A stretch of 64,000 bases of DNA from assembly GCA_948567375.1 (NCBI GenBank), contig OX419755.1:26366517-26430516 (forward strand), written 5' to 3'. Numbering within the stretch: the first letter of the stretch is position 1; every line of letters begins with the position of its first letter. The notes beneath the pieces are model-generated. The model searched no databases. It saw only the letters and a list, made by a program, of their open reading frames with translations, and had not been told where the DNA came from. A program made the position numbers and the translations under genes. Of the stretch, positions 1-13,800 are shown one piece after another. This DNA is from Lunularia cruciata. Taxonomy: Eukaryota > Streptophyta > Marchantiopsida > Lunulariales > Lunulariaceae.

Positions 1-573
1 TGGAATCGCTAGTACTGAATACACAGCTCAGTCACTTGCTCACTCAAGGCACGAGTCTTCTCAATATATATTGCATTACAATATACTTCTATATAGTCAT
101 ATGAAAGTCACGTGCATGTGAGCGCTCGATGAGACTAAAGTTTCTCTTCCATTTGCCATGATAATTGCTTCAAGTAACTCTAAAGCACACTCCATTTAGA
201 CCTCGCCTTCCTTTAATTTGCTTAAAGAGCTTGCATTTCATCAACAAACCTATACCGTGAGATCTTCATAAGGGTTTGGTCTAACACATCCGAGATAGCG
301 AAAAATTCTAAGCAACGTGACTAATCAAGTGTGTTTGCTGGATAGATCTCGCGTGGCTCATTCATCTTGAGGGCATTGGTTATCATATTGACGTGCCTCT
401 CGTAAGTCCAATCTTGCTCGGCAGACGCAGTGACTCATGCTAGAAGGAAGCTTGTGAACGTTGAGGAAAAAACGAGAGAAGGACGTTGTCGAATCAGGCG
501 TCGTGGCTCTACAGTCTCACGAAAAAGAGTAAACACGAAAAGAAAGGATGCTCGTAAACAAAACAAAAATGAG

Positions 574-590
574 GATGGGAAGACCCCATC
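574..590. repeat. LINE-tail hairpin motif, divergent copy
   Basis: The stem GATGGG, loop AAGAC and stem CCCATC match the tail hairpin of the LINE family seen at 22175, 23879 and elsewhere. The flanks match only weakly (a following GCAAGCAGTTCAAG versus the usual GCCGTACAAG), and no target-site duplication was found. It may be an old copy or a chance match. Confidence 0.4.
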
Positions 591-899
591 GAGCAAGCAG
601 TTCAAGAAAAGCCAAGCGGACTAACAGTAGTCAACCCAACAGTATACATCAGCAACTCTCAACACGTTTGAGTTGTGCTGGAGAGAAGCAATGGACCAGG
701 TGGATGCGTGCAAGTAAAGTGGGGATCTCGGTTGCAGATTTGCCGGGTTCTTTACAGGTAGACCCTCTTTACCCGTCATAACATAACGGGCAATCATCTA
801 AACTCTTGAATTCGTTTCTGAAGGTTGCTCTAACAAATTAGGGAGTTATGCAAAGCTTTCCTTAGGCGAAATTTTGGGCGAATTTAAACTCATTATATC

Positions 900-1330
900 T
901 GTGGATTCCAGTAACCCCGTAAAATTTTACGAGTACCGTACTTCACATTCCCGTATAATTTCCTACGGCTGCGGACATTTTCCCGTAAATCTCAAGTATC
1001 TTTTGCTTCGCTACCCTAAAACCTTTACAAAATGCCCATAAAATTAGATATGTGAAAATTCCGGGTACCCGTATATCCCCAACAGAACTCCGGGCCAGTT
1101 TTAAGTAGAGCTTTTTCATTATCTATAAAATGTTAATGAAATTATTTGGATATCTAAAAGTAAAATTTACGGACAAAGTGCAAAGGTAGTCTTTATTTAT
1201 TTTCGGGGAAGACCCCATAGTCATACAATATTAACGGATCATAAAATTCATAACCCGAAGTGTTCTACGGAGTTCCCCGTAAGTTTTAATTAACCCATAG
1301 AGTTTAGTTAGGGTCATTAATCATAGTTTG
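900..1330. repeat. CCGTAAA-word-rich block
   Basis: The words CCCGTAAA, TTTTACG and CCCGTAT recur many times here in both orientations, including the perfect palindrome CGTAAAATTTTACG near 918. The same word set recurs at about 12890-13730. No ORF or terminal repeat explains it. It may be a degenerate DNA transposon or satellite remnant. Confidence 0.3.
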
Positions 1331-2129
1331 GAAATGTGTCATCTCGATATGAAGCAAACCATTGATTTCTTTTGAAAGAAAGAGTTGTGGTGGGCGATGG
1401 GTTCTCCTTCCCTTGTGTTTTCATTTGTTGTGAGAACTTTTGAATTGTGTGAAATTGTACGATATGGTGTTGTAGCACATGGCAAATATCGATATTTTTG
1501 GTATGTATTCAATTTTTGTGAGAATTTCCTTGTATGTTTTCATTTCTGGTGAGAAATTTTCATTTGTGTGTAAGATGCAGCATTGCAACACACACAAAAA
1601 TTTTAACAAAGGAAATTAAGAAATACATACAGAAACGGATTTCCAATAGTGAATTCACTAGAAAGTGAATTGGCTTTCGTCAATGGTAAGTGGACGAGGG
1701 GATCGGAGAATTAGAGTTTAGGAAAATTGAATGAAACATGAAATGACAACCATTCTCACCAAATTCTCACAGGTAGAAGAAGATTGGACGGAGAAGGTTC
1801 GGGAGAAGAGAGGGTGTAAAATTAGTAAGAGAGAAGTAATTATCTGAAGGAAGTTACTTTTAGAAGGACTAGGAGAGAAAAGCAGAAGGTTTCTATATCT
1901 CTCTTACTAATCTCTTTCCAAATCTAACCTAGGGTCTAATACCATTGGAATAGAGCAACAACTGTAGTATTCTATGCCAATGGATCTCTCCTGCTTCATG
2001 TAGTTTGTAAATTCCTTTTATAATATGGCCAATACCAAGCTCAAGCTCAAAATCAATAAAAATAAAATAAAATCTAGTTGCTATCTCCTTATGTGCTACA
2101 TGTTATATTCTAGTATAATAAAGACACTA

Positions 2130-3190
2130 TTGTCAGAGGAGGAGAAAGAAGAACCATGTTAGTGGATATATGGGATCATGTGCAAAAAATTCATGTGGTA
2201 AATAAAAAGCATATCGAGGGGAAAATGCAATATTGCGGATGCTGCTCTTTATGTCTCTCCATTGCTCCAGCAACCCGAAGTAGCCCTTAAATAAAAGCAT
2301 ATCCAGCATGGAGTTGTGAGAGAAAGAGAAAGAGAAGCCATGATAGTGGATATATGGGATCATGTGCAAATAAATCATGTCTAGCCTCATTATGGAAGGG
2401 AAGGGAGTATATAAAATGACTATGAACTCAAAAAACTGATCTCAAATAACCCAAAATACAACTTACTTAGATTGCCAATCACTCCAAGAACTTGACTAAT
2501 ATAGCAATAAGAATAATAAACATCCATCAAGAAGTAGTAATGAAATGGACATACCTTATATGATTTCCAATCTAAACAATCCTGATTCAGTTGCTTGCTG
2601 CACATAGATATCCAAGTGCTTGAATCACAATCCTTGCATATCCTTCCAACATGTATCTTAACTTAGAGAGATAAAGAGTCTATGACACTAAGCATGGTCT
2701 ATCATGCAACATTCTAAGCTCAGAAAAGCCATAGCTAGCACAACGAAAATGATATTAACAAATGAAATCCATAGTGTAACTTCTCCACCTGCCAAACTGC
2801 AACTTACTAACACCTCACCTCATAAGTGTAAATGTAAACTCTTGAAATCCCAAAAACTAAAAATACTCATTAATTCCACACTCCGATATTTTCAAACTTA
2901 GTCCCCGTAGAACATAGTGAGAAAACCTATACTTAACAGAAAAAGAAACCTGAAAACCTATACTTAAGAGAAAAAGAAACCTGAAAAATCATTTAAATAT
3001 TGTAAAAATACAACTAAATTCTATAATCAAAATTTCTCCATAACCTTCAATGTGGATGCCTATGGAACCAAATTGAAAAATAAGAAAACATTAAGTGTAA
3101 TTTCTCCTTGATTCATTGATTGCTTTAAGATAATTACTGAATAAGATTCAGTAATTAATTTTAAAAACTAACTCTTTTTCCATTGCCCTA
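2130..3190 (-). repeat. Repeat copy related to 52250-53150 (LINE 5' region)
   Basis: Several blocks match 52250-53150 in the same order and orientation. Examples are CTCAAATAACCCAAAATACAA (2440s) versus CTCAAATAACCAAAATGCAA (52370s), TAGCTAGCACAA versus ACAACTAGCACAA, and CTCCATAACCTTCAAT versus CTCCATAGTCTTCAAT. In the larger locus this segment holds the N-terminal finger and 5' leader of a LINE on the minus strand. An internal duplication of about 184 bp (near 2138 and 2323) repeats AGTGGATATATGGGATCATG. No intact ORF remains. Confidence 0.5.
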
Positions 3191-4939
3191 TATATACAAA
3201 TATATTTTTAAAAAGTTGTTTTTTTCTCGAGCGGTCAATGTTTACATCCAGTGATGTTAACACAAAGAACATTGTCCATGATGCTTTGCAATGGCCTTTC
3301 AATGCAACTGTCGCTTAAAATAAGAACGGATTAAAACCTCAAAGCGTTCAACTCTATCATGCACTAGAGAAGAGAGTAAACCGGTTCTCTATTGATCTGA
3401 GTGATATATTCATACTTGACTGTTCAGAGCCTCGTACTCTAAATCTGCATTTGAATTTTCAGATGGACACAGGTACACCTATTCTTATCTACCGACGTCG
3501 TCTTCTAGGCTAATTCGGTACTATAGAATCATGGCACGTTATGTACGTTAACATACTTACCAGGGTCAGATTTCTCTGCTTGCAATCCTCCATGTACGAG
3601 TCTTCTGGCGCAGCTTCTTCAGCCATCCCAATCGAATCCAACGAAAATCTCCGTCAAGGCCTCACTGGGTATACAGTACGATAAGTACCGTAGTATGTCT
3701 CAGAATTAGGAAAGTCCGCAGTGACTTGTCGTAGGACTAACTAGTGTACAGTGGAGTAGGGCATCCTGATCTTTATCTTAATAAGTTATTAACCAGTACA
3801 GTAGCATCACGTCCTTTCGACTACAGTGTTTCTGTTTCATAGTACAGTCCTCCTAATTTATCGGGTGATCTTTGCGACAAAATTGGATCACGGCTTCCTT
3901 TATGAACCCGTTCAAATCACTGGATGCTGCAGGCGTATTCTATTCATATGATGGGCTGGAGCATTACCTTATGAGAGATGTTCATGCAGACAACAATCTT
4001 ATGCTTTTGAACCTGTAAGCGATCGTAGTTACTGTTTCTCAGAAGAATCTTCATGACCGGCTTTTGGCGTGTAAAGGGAACAGGATGACCACCGGGAGCA
4101 AGCATCCATGCTCAAGCACTCATCGATTCATACCTCATGATGGTAACAATGAGGGACACATCATTGACAGTTCGTTTCGATTCACAATGTACACATTTGA
4201 TTATCAGTCAAGTAGAGATACTTCCTCTCACTTCCTACCAAAGGTGGTGGTCAAGTGATCATGATCTTGTAAACTTGAGCTTTCCCTTGTAGCTCGACTT
4301 GCGTTCTAATCGTTACCTTGCCGTAGGCACGTAGGGCAAGGTAAACTTCTTGACTTGTAATGAAAGCCAGACTCAAAACTGTAATTCCTCTTAATTCACA
4401 GAAACATTCGCCTTGCGTGCCGTGTGGCGCTCTGACGATGTGCATGAGCTACGGTATGGGGTACTCAGAAGTATCCGTGTCACTGGCTGACTTCTTCACG
4501 AGAAACGTTGCAGTTCTTGAACACTTAGTTCTCCTAGGGAGAGTTCATTTCTCGGTAAGTGGATTTGATTAGGCGTGATGGAATAAGAAAGGTAATTGCA
4601 AATTGATTTCAGAATTATCTATAGCGCAACATCAGAGTCACGAACAATACAAGCAGTAGAAGGCTGGCCAAGCACACTTTTTGCAAACATGGGCGAGGAG
4701 ACCCTGACATTGTGGTTGTCACAAGGCCGCCATTCGCCTGCAGACAAGAACATGTTTATAGATGAGAAATAGGAGACACAGAGAATGATGTACAGATTTC
4801 GTTAGGTTGGATGCACTGAACAAAATATGAAGAGAACTAATGACCTCTACACTAACCTAAGACTCGATAAACATACTCCGTATAAATTCCGAGGATTATG
4901 TCCTGTGCAACTCAAACCCCACTGACGAGCCTTAATTGT
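3191..4939. other. Intergenic, 3' side of the amylase gene
   Basis: Only ORFs shorter than 75 codons are present and none is recognisable. The 3' UTR of the minus-strand amylase should lie just below 4940, but no clear polyadenylation signal was chosen. Confidence 0.4.
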
Positions 4940-7900
4940 CTATTTATTCCCGTCAGACATTTTCCTTTCAGCAGGGTCCACCAGCTCAGGCACCTCTTTC
5001 AAAATGCGCTTTTTCGTCTCTGGAGACATTTTCTCCGTAAGATGTACAGGGTGGCTTGGCCGGTGTTCGATTTCTTCTCGTGGGTCTGGGGCTTGGGCGT
5101 CATGGTCATCCGGTAGGGGAGCTAAAGGCCTGTTGGTTTCCCACACTGCAAAATCTAGACCAGTTAAAACTAGGGTCCAAGAAGCCTTCTCTGGAAGAAG
5201 CCCGCCCATGTCCATCCTGCACAAAAAGTTCGTCAAATACTACTAACTAGGCTTTGTCAAGCCATGGAACGACAGCGAACCACGATTTTGAGAAATATCA
5301 GATACAGGAGTAATGGGAGCAGAAGCCGTTCACCGAAATTTCTGATATAGTTCAGATATAGTTCTACCTTGAACCGAGCTTCACGATTACTCGCTCATCA
5401 ATTTTCGCCACATAAATATGTGCCTCCGCTTTCTGAATGATTACTTTGCTTTTCCAACTGATCCGGTTGCGTTTTCTCAGCTTCACCAATTTCCTGATTT
5501 CGCTCTTCAGCTTGAATTCGTATATATGATCAATGAACTGTGGCATCCAGTCAAATGAAGGCGCATTCTCAGGGTGAGCCTTCGAGGATCTGCTGTCGTG
5601 GATTGTTATATACCTTGACTACTCGTGCGCAGTTAACAAATCCTGTAACTGATGCTCTTCTCGAAAGATGACAGGAACAAGCTAGGCAGGGACAACGCAC
5701 AGGCAGATGATACTAACCAGTTCGAGAGTAGGAATTAAAAAAGCTCTAATAATCTTTGATCCAAAAAACCGAAGGGTGATACAAAAACTTCGCGAAGAGA
5801 AACTTCCAAGCACTAAAGATCATCAAGAATGAAGAGAAGGGCCAGGTGAAATCGAAATGGGATCTAAATAGATGAAGACATCCAGGAAGGTAAATGATAA
5901 GATCTTACAAGGAAGAACTGAAAGAGCAGGAGAAGCCATGTAAAAAGGGAGGTAAGCCGAAGAAGGAACGGAAAACAACTTGTGCCGGTGTCCTAGTCAA
6001 GAATAGCCTTCTAGCCGATATACTCTTCTCAGGTCCAGCTAGAATCCATACGAATCCAGGGCACCAACTTATCCAAAGCGTAGGAATGCCCTTTTGGCCG
6101 GATTGATATGGTCCACCGCTGAAACACTTTGCCTGATTATTGTACTGCAACGAAACCTCAAGATAGAGACAGCGGGAAAGGGGGCGCTTTCTTACTTACA
6201 ATACAGGGAATGCCCGGATGAGTAAGTATATAAGCGTAACCCTGCAGTACTCTATTGTCCGGGAAGCACCAATGCCGCTGAGTTGATCCAGTGTCGTGGT
6301 TGTCAATGAAAGTCACAGCTTTTTGTGGATACCAACCTGCAAATATAGAGAAAAGAGGAAGTTCAAGGTAAGGTTGCTGTATTGCGTCCGTCGGATAGTA
6401 ATCTAGTGAATCTGGTTGTCATATCTGCTCATTATTGTGGGAAGCCTAAGTCTAAGATCATCCGATCACTCCTAAGACATTTGCAGCTTTCTCCACTCAT
6501 CAATCCGGTCACAAGACCTAGTAAGTATGCTCCCGACATGGTGGACTCGAAAAACAAATGACTAAGAATTTCATCTGAATTCAGTACATGAGCATTTTGA
6601 TGAAAAATGATACTACCAATTAAGCCTGGGGGCTTGTTCTTCTCGTCTCTAAGGCGCCAAAACTCCCCTTCAACAGCACATTGAAGAATGCCTTTGGTCG
6701 TGAAGTCAAAAGCACAAGAAGAACCTTTCGCCCCGTCAATCCAGTCGCATAATACTTGCCGATGTTTATCTGAAAAGATAATTTTCAGCAACATTTTGTT
6801 TTGAGTCTATTTTGAGCAACATACCATGTATGCTTGCGGGATGAAAAGCATGAGAATTGGGATAACTTTCCAAGTCACTATATCCACATATGCAACCAGG
6901 ACCAACAGGAATTCATATCTGGCAACTGAACGGGAACGTAATCCATCCCACTCAAAGTTGGAGCAAGAAATTTGCTCTTTCATCATGGAGACCAGTCATT
7001 TGAAGACAATTAAGTGCGACACTTGAAACCGACCAGACTTCATACGACTGAACGACTGGAACTCGTACTTTGATCCCAAGCAAGCGTTCCATTATAGTAC
7101 TCCAGAGAAGTCCACAGCTCCCCTACAGCAAAAGTTGGATTCGTCCTTTGACAATACCTGTTCCCAGTTGGTAACAGCAGAGATCACGCAGAAGTTAGAA
7201 AAGGGAATTTGCGTATGCGATTTTAACCTGATGAACCCCTTCACATGTTTGACAGACCACAGACACCAAGTGGGGTCTGTGGTGATGGTATGTAATTAAT
7301 TCCTCGATCATCCTCAGACACTTCAAAAGTCTACAGCCATTAGCATGTTGCATGACATTTTTCTGGCAAAGATACACGCACATGTTGGTATATTTGGGAT
7401 GGTAGCCTTTGACAAAATCAAACCGCCAACCATCAAAACCAATTTCAGCCCGCATCCAGTTCATCCAGTCCGTCAACTCATCCTGGACTTGTTTGTTAGT
7501 GTGATCCAAATCTGGCGCTGCTCCATAGCTCTCCCCCGTGTCATGCTTTCCTTTGCCACCACTGTCGTACACATCATCATCTACCACCGCCCATGGACCC
7601 CAGTCAAGTCTTTTATCTTTGTTCCCTCCTTTGAATATGTTCCAGTGGCCTTTGGAGTCCTGTTTCATTCCACTACGGTGATTGATCACAATATCTGCGA
7701 TACAGCATATATCGTGTCGATGAAACTCATCGATTAACTCCTTCAATTGAGTTCCATTGCCATAAGCAGATGCATCCAGATTGTACAGCTGGCTCGGAAG
7801 GTACCCTGTTCACTATCCAATTCACAATTCAATATTGCAACATGAGAAATGCAACTCAAAGAACCAGAATGAATTGTTAATCAAGATGAGCAAGATCTAC

Positions 7901-10870
7901 TGAGAGATGTTTCACCTCTAGGTTGCTCGCTTAAGTCAAGCTAGTTCTAGTGGTGTGTGAAAGTTAACAGACACTCAAAAGAGTCTCGACAGAGACAAAT
8001 GAGCATGTGAGAAAGACGTCGACAGTAAAGAGAGAAACGAAATGCAGGGATGTAGACCAAGTCGACTCAACGTGGGGTACAATTCGACCACTCTGAGGCA
8101 TGGTACCAGCCCGTTTGTGAACCCAAAGTCACATCAAAGTCCCAATCATGTGGTGAGGAGCAACATAGGTATAGTACCAGAAAATACAGGCCGACAATTC
8201 AGCTTAAAAAGTGAAAGGGAAGAGAGACAGAGTCAGCTAAGGAAGGTAGTGCCTCAGAGGATCTGTATCAGAGTTGTGAAAAAGTCAAAAGGACATACCA
8301 ACACATTTAGTTTGCCCCTTGTGCTGATTACTGGTTGGTTATGCATGTAACTTATAGTAGCACATTCTCTGTTTGAAAGCTCAAAATATGCACCAAAGTG
8401 AGGTCTTCTTTGAATCATTTTCTATGTACTCACCCTGCCCGTCAACTGACTGTGAAACAGGAGGAAGCCATACATCTGTGATACCCAAGGAACATAGCTC
8501 TTCTACTTTTGTCTTCAAAGTGACCCACCAATCGTGTTTGTGAGACTCCCAGTTGAACCCCTGCACAACGAATTCATAAATAACAGAAGGAAACGACTCA
8601 TTTAAACAATGTCTGTTTTGAGGACTAAGATAATATGAAAAGATCAGAGCAACAAGGATCGATATTGAGAAATGAGGGCACTCGCCAAACTAATCCATTC
8701 TTCCCATGGAGAAAATCTGCAAAGTGAACTGTAACCGGTAACATGCTCTGCTCAAATCACATATGCCATGTGTCCGACAGGAGAATCAGTTTAGGTCTAA
8801 GTCTGAGTTCCTTGCCACCAAACGGCGTAGCATGTATCATTCACTTAATGCATTGAGCCTATGAATATGTAACCCGTTCGTTACAACACGGTTCTATACC
8901 AAATTAAGACTGGACAAGACATGACATGGTGAACCAGGTATAAGTCAATCCCTCATAACCATCATTCACATATTGCGTAATGAAAAACAGAACCCGTTGT
9001 TAACGACCCGGTTCCGTACACATGTCTGACAGGACTGACACTGAGCCTGACATATGATAGTAACCCAGTAAGATCGTCATAACCATAATTATATCGAGAG
9101 GTAAGCATGCGTAAGTCTATACAGGGGTTAGCATGATGTTTGTTATGCATAGGGACCTTCAGGACATTGTGAGTGCGAGCAAGTGTGACCATGAGAGAGA
9201 AGCACGACGTGGTGACGGAATCAGACTGTTAGTGCATAGGACATTAATTGCCAGAGTCTCAATATGAGACGCCCCGGGAGTGAGTTTATGAGGACTGGGA
9301 TTAACCCCTGCGTGCTCTATGTCAGCATGAGTCCGACGACACTACAGAACACAGATTTTTCTTAGTGAGTCTGCACGATGACACCCACGACTTCGTCAGT
9401 ACCCTTCGGGGTGCCAAGATGGCTGGATGCAATGCCAGCATCTCCCGTCCCGAGTTTGTGATCTTTTGCTCATGGTGTCCCAAGCCACATCATTCACACA
9501 TAGTGGTAAGCAAACTCTCTTGTTTATTCGTACCTGCAAGCGAAGGTACGAATGTGACGAAAGTATCCTCGATGACTAGTCACAATGCAATAGACCTTAT
9601 TAAAATACACGTCGTAGCGCGGCTAAATGTAAAGCCAAAGTCGTCCTAAGTTGCCGTCACTAAATATATGAGGAATGAGAGCAGAAGTCGTTCGTAGAAC
9701 GGGTAATCCACACCCACTTACAACAGAACCGACTCAAACTGAAACATGCAAATCTAAGCGACTAATATCATCCACTTAATATATGTTCATTACCATGATT
9801 GGGTACAGATGTACAACCGGTCCCAGGCCATTTTGGAGGGGCCAATGCGAAGAAGTAGAGAAAAGGTTGGAACTCTTGACAGAGAACTTGTGCCATCTCT
9901 GGCACAAGTTCACCAAATTTCTCACGAACTCTCAGATTCCAGTACCTTCCCGGCTCACGTTTCTACCACTATCATCACTATCAACGAGGGGTCCATTTAA
10001 AGTTTCCCCTAAACTTCAATATTATGATAAGCAGGCCTGTTGGCAACAGGATGTGAACAAAGAAACGGATGTAGCGTTATTTACAAAAGTTTCTTGGAGT
10101 TTTGAGCTGACTGTAAGAGATGCCAACGGTGATTTGAAAGCTGAAACAACGTACTGAATTGGAGCGTGGATGTAAGCAGTTTGGAGATGGCAGAATCTTC
10201 TTGATTGGTGAGGCGGGTCCCTTGTGGAAGCTACATATATCTCTGGGGAGGGAATTTTCACAGTGTAAAAAGCAGCAGCTCAAGACAGAGGAACCACAAA
10301 AGGATGCATACGCACCTGGAGTAGAATGTTGTTAAGTGGACCTTGGGGAGCCGGCCGGCCAGGTCTCATTCGTCGTCCATGAACTTCAGAACGAGTTCGT
10401 GGACTCTCATGTTGATGCTTCGGCTTCTCAGCACCATCCTTCTCCGCCTGAGCCAACACAGTAATGAGTCTCCTCCTTTGGCCACTGGCAATCCTTGGGT
10501 GCCACAAATAATTACTATAAGTCGTCCCTTTGGGATGAATCCCCCTCGCACTACAACGTCTACATTGGACCTTGAATATTTTCACACTGCTGGACTTTTC
10601 CTTGAAAACTCCTCCAGGCTTCGGAATTCGCACACTCCACCCAACCCAAAGCTTTTGGGGATGATTTGTATCCCTAGATTTGCCATCTGAACTGCCGATT
10701 CTGAAGTTGCTGACAAGTAGCGTTGCGTTCGGCTCCTCTCTTATGTCATTACGAGTAGCAACACACCGAGAATGTAAAGGGCACCTCAAGTTCGACGAGT
10801 GGGCAGTGAACACCTGGGGCAGGAGAACCATGTCTGTTTGGCAATTACCATGAGAACTCAGGAGGCACAA
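4940..10870 (-). CDS. Alpha-amylase (GH13), probably plastid-targeted
   Basis: Endo-hydrolysis of alpha-1,4-glucan (starch). The model has eight exons: 10870-10316, 8560-8434, 7805-7382, 7157-7069, 6769-6617, 6336-6200, 5537-5368 and 5216-4940. All introns are GT-AG and the frame is continuous, giving 643 residues. Exon 1 ends ILLQ and exon 2 begins GFNWES, the usual plant amylase junction. All GH13 catalytic blocks are present: DIVINH (265-270), GWRFDFVKG with nucleophile D357, FAVGELW with acid/base E382, and FIDNHD with D464. The domain ends in FAVWE as in plant amylases, then about 70 charged residues follow to the stop. The first 185 residues are Ser/Arg-rich, resemble a plastid transit region and show no obvious CBM45. 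The start could be M1 or M14. Family call is firm; targeting is inferred. Confidence 0.9.
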
Positions 10871-13800
10871 TTACGATGATAAATGTGGTTGTACAGGATC
10901 AACTAGCGTCGCTCAGCAACTTGAATCAAATGGCGGGATGTTCTTGAAGCCTGCACGAGTTCTTTCGACTCCTTTATTCCCAAACTCTGTACTACGGAAG
11001 GGGGAGGATAAGAGATCTCTGAGACTGGACGCACCCCACTGTCAACCACACGTTGACAAATAAAATGTTCCATAACTTCCATAAAACCATCCTGAATTGA
11101 CTTCCTTTATCCCTCCTTCCCTGGTCTGATTGAATGATTCCAGTCAATATTTGCTTTCAGGCCGCAGAAGGTCCGCCTCCTGCACTCAATGCTCTTGACT
11201 CTCAGAAAGTCCGTCTGAGTCAATCGGACGTCCCTTCTTTTCCTCAAACGTTAGCTGTTATATGTCATCTCGTTTATCTACCCAGGTGTGATCTTCCGCG
11301 ATAACGTTTAACACTTTTGACGAAGGTACGGCCTCTTGTTGACTTCTATGGTAACAGCCTCGGTATTTGGTGTTCCAAATGAAGGTCTGCTGCAGTTGTA
11401 CCTCAACTTCTGTCCCGAGTACCACAACGGCCGTTATCAATCAAGAAAGTATTCTGGGCTGAGCGAGCGTCCGTGATCCGAATTACTGAGCGAGTTCATT
11501 GGCTCCAGTTTTCCTTCACCAAAGTTGATGGTGTTCTTGTCGTGCAATGTCAAGTTCAGTAGGTGGCAAGGATGAGTGGATTCTTCTGTCGGACTGGGCA
11601 AGATATCCATCCCCATCGATGCAATCAGGTTCGTATCAAGTGTTTTATATTTATTCAAACAACTATTGGTTTGCATGGGGAAAGGCGTTGGCATTGCGTC
11701 AAAATGTCATCTACGTTCAACTCCCTCTAGTTACTATGATGCATGCGCTACAAATGCGGGAAATAATCATAATGGAAGTATCCGCGACTATATTTTGCTC
11801 TAAAGTTCATCGGTTTACATAAGATAACCCGGATAACGCATTTTCATGCGTTCGTGGCCCTTTAGTAACTTGTGCATTATTTGGCCTCGTTTTTTAGAAG
11901 ATATATTTTCGTTGTATCCAAATTTACTCCCATTATTAACCAAGATGTTTGATACGGATACTAGAAGATATTGACCGATTAGCTTATGTATACTCAATTT
12001 CAATTCTTGTTTGTTCAAGTGCTTGTCTATGGCTTTTAGCTTTTCTTCGTAATATTGAATGATATATATCTTTCTAAAAGTTGAGGGTGCTACACACAGA
12101 AAATCGGAAATCGGAATCGAGTATTCGGATCAAGTCATACTAGTTTAGTAGCTTTCCAATGGTTATTAAAGCCATAATTGATTATCAAGTATCACTCTGG
12201 GCTCTCTGGGATTAAGGAAACCGAGTTGATTTCTTGTGCTCAGGGAATATTTACATCTCTCGTTAATGAAGAAAAAGAAATCAATATAAGTCTAATAAGA
12301 CATTTGATTTACACATCTTATATGATTAAAAACTGATATAATTCAAGCTTCGTAAGTTTCTGAATCTATAACTTGAACTTTCTCTGTAAACAGGAACAAT
12401 ATTCCTAAAATGTTGTTATATGTTATATGTTGTTATTGTTATATACAATGAGAAAGTAAAGTTATAAGTTGATAAAAATTTTGATTTCCACATGTTAAGA
12501 TTCAGAAAAATTTATTTTTCAAGCTTAGTAGGTTACTTGGTCTATGTGCCTAGACATAAAAACATACTTCTAAAATTTTTTTTCAACGGCGATGTACAAT
12601 GGGGTTTTAGATGTAAGCTTTTTCAGTTCTGTACAAATCCATAAAGAAATTTGTACAAAACTTACTGGGAACTTGAATCGTGGCACGTAAGAATTTAGGA
12701 GTTAAGAACATTCTGCACACTTTAGAGAAAGTCTTTTCTTGCCCAAAGTGTATCATTGACATTTCTCTTTCCCCTAACAGGCATACACTCAACGTCATTT
12801 TGTCATATGGTTCATTAAATAGTTTCCGTAATTCTTTTTGGAATCTCTGCCATAATACTATCAGATAATTTTTTAAACAAAAAGCTCCAGAGACATTCAT
12901 CACCCATAAACTTTATATGGAATTCTATAGGAATATTTCCATCACCCGTAAAAAATCCAAATCCTTCAAATCCAACCGAGATCTGAAACTCCCAATAGGG
13001 GGTTTTAATCTCAAATTTATGGGTTTTCTACGAGTACCTGCAAGACCGTAAATTTTGTGTAGAGAACCCGTTTGTTACAGGGACCCGTAAAGGAAGTGGA
13101 GGTTTTAATTAATAGGGAGTTTCAAAATTCCCTTTTCAGCGTAAATTATATTTCGATGGGGTCAGTTGAAGAGAATTCATGAGGTGTCTAAAAAATGCTC
13201 CCGTGGCCTTTAGAAATGTGACGGTAATTGAAATTGTGCCCTGTAAATAATTAAGGGTGGTCCATTGGCCGTATCTGTTGACAATATAGCTCCGAAGAAT
13301 GACCCCAAAAGAAACCATCTCAAACCCTAAATTTTTATCGGTGGTTTCATAAATGTACTTGTTTTAGTTTAAGGGACCCATCGAAAAATTACAGAATCGG
13401 ACCACACAAGATGAAAAAAAAAAAAAATTTGCTTAATTCCAATACAGTCGGTGTAAAAAAATCTGCCTATGGCACCTAAGATATCTATGCTATGCAAACC
13501 ATAATATCTAGAAACTACTAGGCATCCAAATAAACATGAATTAAGGTATTCTCTTCTCACACCCCTTGACAATATAGATGCCAAAATTGCTAAAGTGAAA
13601 CCCCCTCCGTGTAGCTTTATGGATTTTTAATGTCTTTACAGGAAGTAATACTTCCTGTACAGACATTTTCGGGAATTTTACGAGTAACAGTAAAACGGTA
13701 ATTAAAACCCCCTAAAAAGAAAATTTTCTCATAGTATCAAGGGGAGCATATGAATTTGATTAAAGAAAATCACTTCCCAAATTATAGATGTGTGTTCCTA

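Larger units (their letters stand above)
1..2130. other. Intergenic sequence, no gene recognised
   Basis: The small overlapping ORFs at 430-781 have no recognisable domain. The stretch holds one LINE-tail-like motif (574-590) and a block rich in CCGTAAA words (about 900-1330). A TGGTATTAGACC stretch on the minus strand (1933-1944) resembles an initiator-Met tRNA primer-binding site, but no LTR pair could be matched to it. Nothing else is supported. Confidence 0.5.

Noticed and set aside
1204..1218. GGGGAAGACCCCAT resembling the LINE-tail hairpin
   Set aside because: Flanking tail sequence is missing, so the match is probably chance.
1933..1944. Primer-binding-site-like TGGTATTAGACC on the minus strand
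   Set aside because: No LTR pair or coding relic next to it could be found in the window.
7345..7737. 130-codon plus-strand ORF
   Set aside because: It is the antisense shadow of amylase exon 3, whose minus-strand frame carries the GH13 motifs.
9783..10157. 124-codon plus-strand ORF containing [13 protein letters not shown]
   Set aside because: It resembles a carbohydrate-binding segment at first sight, but it lies antisense in amylase intron 1 and the exon 1 to exon 2 join is complete without it.
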